A DNA stretch of 64,000 nt from Oribacterium sp. WCC10 (lineage in GTDB: Bacteria; Bacillota; Clostridia; Lachnospirales; Lachnospiraceae). A program made the position numbers and the translations under genes. A model generated the notes under the pieces. The model did no database searches. It saw only the letters and a list, made by a program, of their open reading frames with translations, and was not told where the DNA came from. This document shows, in pieces, positions 63,109 to 64,000 of the stretch (positions are counted from its first letter, which is position 1; every line of letters starts with the position of its first letter). The stretch lies in assembly GCF_900113415.1 (NCBI RefSeq), contig NZ_FOPH01000013.1, forward strand, positions 1-64,000, read 5' to 3'.

Positions 63109-63978
63109 ATGAAAAAATTAGCAATCATCAACGACCTCAGCGGTGTTGGCAGAAGCTCCCTTTCCATACAGCTTCCGGTTGTATCCTGCCTCGGAATCAC
63201 CGCCTGCCCTGTTCCTACTGCCATTTTAAGCAGTCATACAGCATTTAACGAGGTTTCAAAAGTAAACTTCAGCGATCATATGACAGCATACTTTGATGCC
63301 TGGGACAAAAATGATTTCAGATTTGACGGAATACTTATAGGGTATCTCGGAGATGAAAACGAGCAGAAAATCATAGAACAGTTTATAGTTAAGCAACGAG
63401 AAAAGAATCCTGATGTGAAGGTCATCCTTGACCCTGTTATGGCAGACCACGGCAAACTCTACAGACACATGTCTGACAGGAATATTTCGGCACTTCGTTC
63501 CCTTGCAAAACATGCCGACCTGATCTGTCCGAATCTTACAGAAGCTGCATTTTTGGCAGACTATGATTACGAAGGTTTAAGGGAAACATTGGACAGCTGT
63601 AACCATGACTCTGCAAAAGCTATAGTTTTCAACGCTTTACTTTCCGCACTTCATCATATCACGAACGGTACTGTGGTCATCACGGGAGTGGAAGACATTT
63701 CAGAAAATGATGAAGACTGTCTTTTGAATGTTCTTTCCGAGTCTGACGGAGATGTGCGCTTCATCAGAAATCCGAAAACAGGAAACAACCGTCCGGGAAC
63801 AGGTGACCTTTTCAGTGCGATCCTTGCTTCAAAGCTTATTAAAGGAACCGAGCCTGAAAATGCATGCCGAACCGCCTCTGTTTTCGTAGGACGTGCAATC
63901 AGGCACTCAGAAAACGAACATGTACCGGTTACAGAAGGTGTACAGTTTGAAGATCTGCTTCATCAGCTTTCAGACTAA
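63109..63978 (+). CDS. Pyridoxal/pyridoxamine kinase-like protein (PfkB superfamily)
   Basis: 289 residues from the ATG at 63109 (CGGAGA upstream); a start at 63058 adds 17 residues without family similarity. MKKLAIINDLSGVGRSSLSI, CLGITACPVPTAILSSHT, ILDPVMADHGKLY and RPGTGDLFSAILASKLIKG match bacterial pyridoxal kinases, with the catalytic Asp in GTGD. It phosphorylates vitamin B6 vitamers for salvage; a hydroxymethylpyrimidine kinase role is less likely. The last 22 bases of the window hold nothing recognised. Confidence 0.87.
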   Translation: MKKLAIINDLSGVGRSSLSIQLPVVSCLGITACPVPTAILSSHTAFNEVSKVNFSDHMTAYFDAWDKNDFRFDGILIGYLGDENEQKIIEQFIVKQREKNPDVKVILDPVMADHGKLYRHMSDRNISALRSLAKHADLICPNLTEAAFLADYDYEGLRETLDSCNHDSAKAIVFNALLSALHHITNGTVVITGVEDISENDEDCLLNVLSESDGDVRFIRNPKTGNNRPGTGDLFSAILASKLIKGTEPENACRTASVFVGRAIRHSENEHVPVTEGVQFEDLLHQLSD

Positions 63979-64000
63979 TTAAAACGCGCCGCCCTTGAAA

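Noticed and set aside
1-64000. CRISPR array, prophage or rRNA operon
   Set aside because: No regularly spaced direct repeats with unique spacers, no phage structural genes and no rRNA sequence were found.

Overview
This is a 64-kb stretch of a low-to-moderate GC Firmicute chromosome, most likely a gut or rumen Lachnospiraceae (Butyrivibrio/Lachnospira-like). The evidence is a T-box leader, PrkC/PP2C signalling, a meso-DAP-type MurE motif, formate-THF ligase, a uronate isomerase, frequent TTG starts with strong GGAGG sites, and NlpC/P60 plus lipoprotein families typical of Clostridia. The taxonomic placement is inference from gene content; no rRNA is present.

Left part (1-16.1 kb): the 5' end of an IS1182-type transposase; a hexuronate locus (uxaC and a LacI regulator on the minus strand, a PfkB/KDG-kinase-like gene divergent from them, with two matching LacI-type operators); a lipoprotein; a tryptophan-specifying T-box leader (UGG specifier) followed by a trpXYZ-type ABC importer; a cytidylate-kinase-like gene with aroA; two tandem tRNA-Glu(CUC) genes; pgeF, an RluA-type pseudouridine synthase, a DUF5131-DUF4186 fusion and asnA.

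Middle (16.3-31 kb) is accessory. Two almost identical Rpn/PD-(D/E)XK nuclease genes, each with a similar upstream region, lie as direct repeats about 12 kb apart. Between them, in AT-richer DNA, are a WYL regulator, a Sel1-repeat membrane protein, and a tightly coupled operon: dynamin-like GTPase, small tail-anchored protein, HerA/DUF87-type ATPase, a secreted-toxin-like protein ending in a WHH (HNH/Endo VII) nuclease, and a SMI1/KNR4 (SUKH) immunity-like protein. I regard this as the best candidate for an undescribed system: membrane-remodelling and pumping ATPases physically coupled to a polymorphic toxin and its immunity gene.

Right part (30.5-64 kb): lysoplasmalogenase, RNase HI, an inverted-repeat element or structured RNA, a HAD phosphatase, two COG0523/CobW-type GTPases (one with a long His/Cys tandem-repeat metal-binding insert and a CIRCE-like operator at its promoter, one fused to a DUF1980-like domain), a second trpXYZ-like ABC cassette without a T-box, an SH3-NlpC/P60 cell-wall hydrolase, a novel-looking sensor/wHTH regulator, FtsK, formate-THF ligase, and a long housekeeping run murE-murF-priA-def-fmt-yugP-rsmB-rlmN-prpC-prkC-rsgA-rpe followed by a pyridoxal-kinase-like gene.

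At least five copies of a short intergenic repeat made of two stem-loops are scattered through the window in both orientations, mostly next to the 3' ends of genes. All assignments are from reading the sequence; no database search was run.
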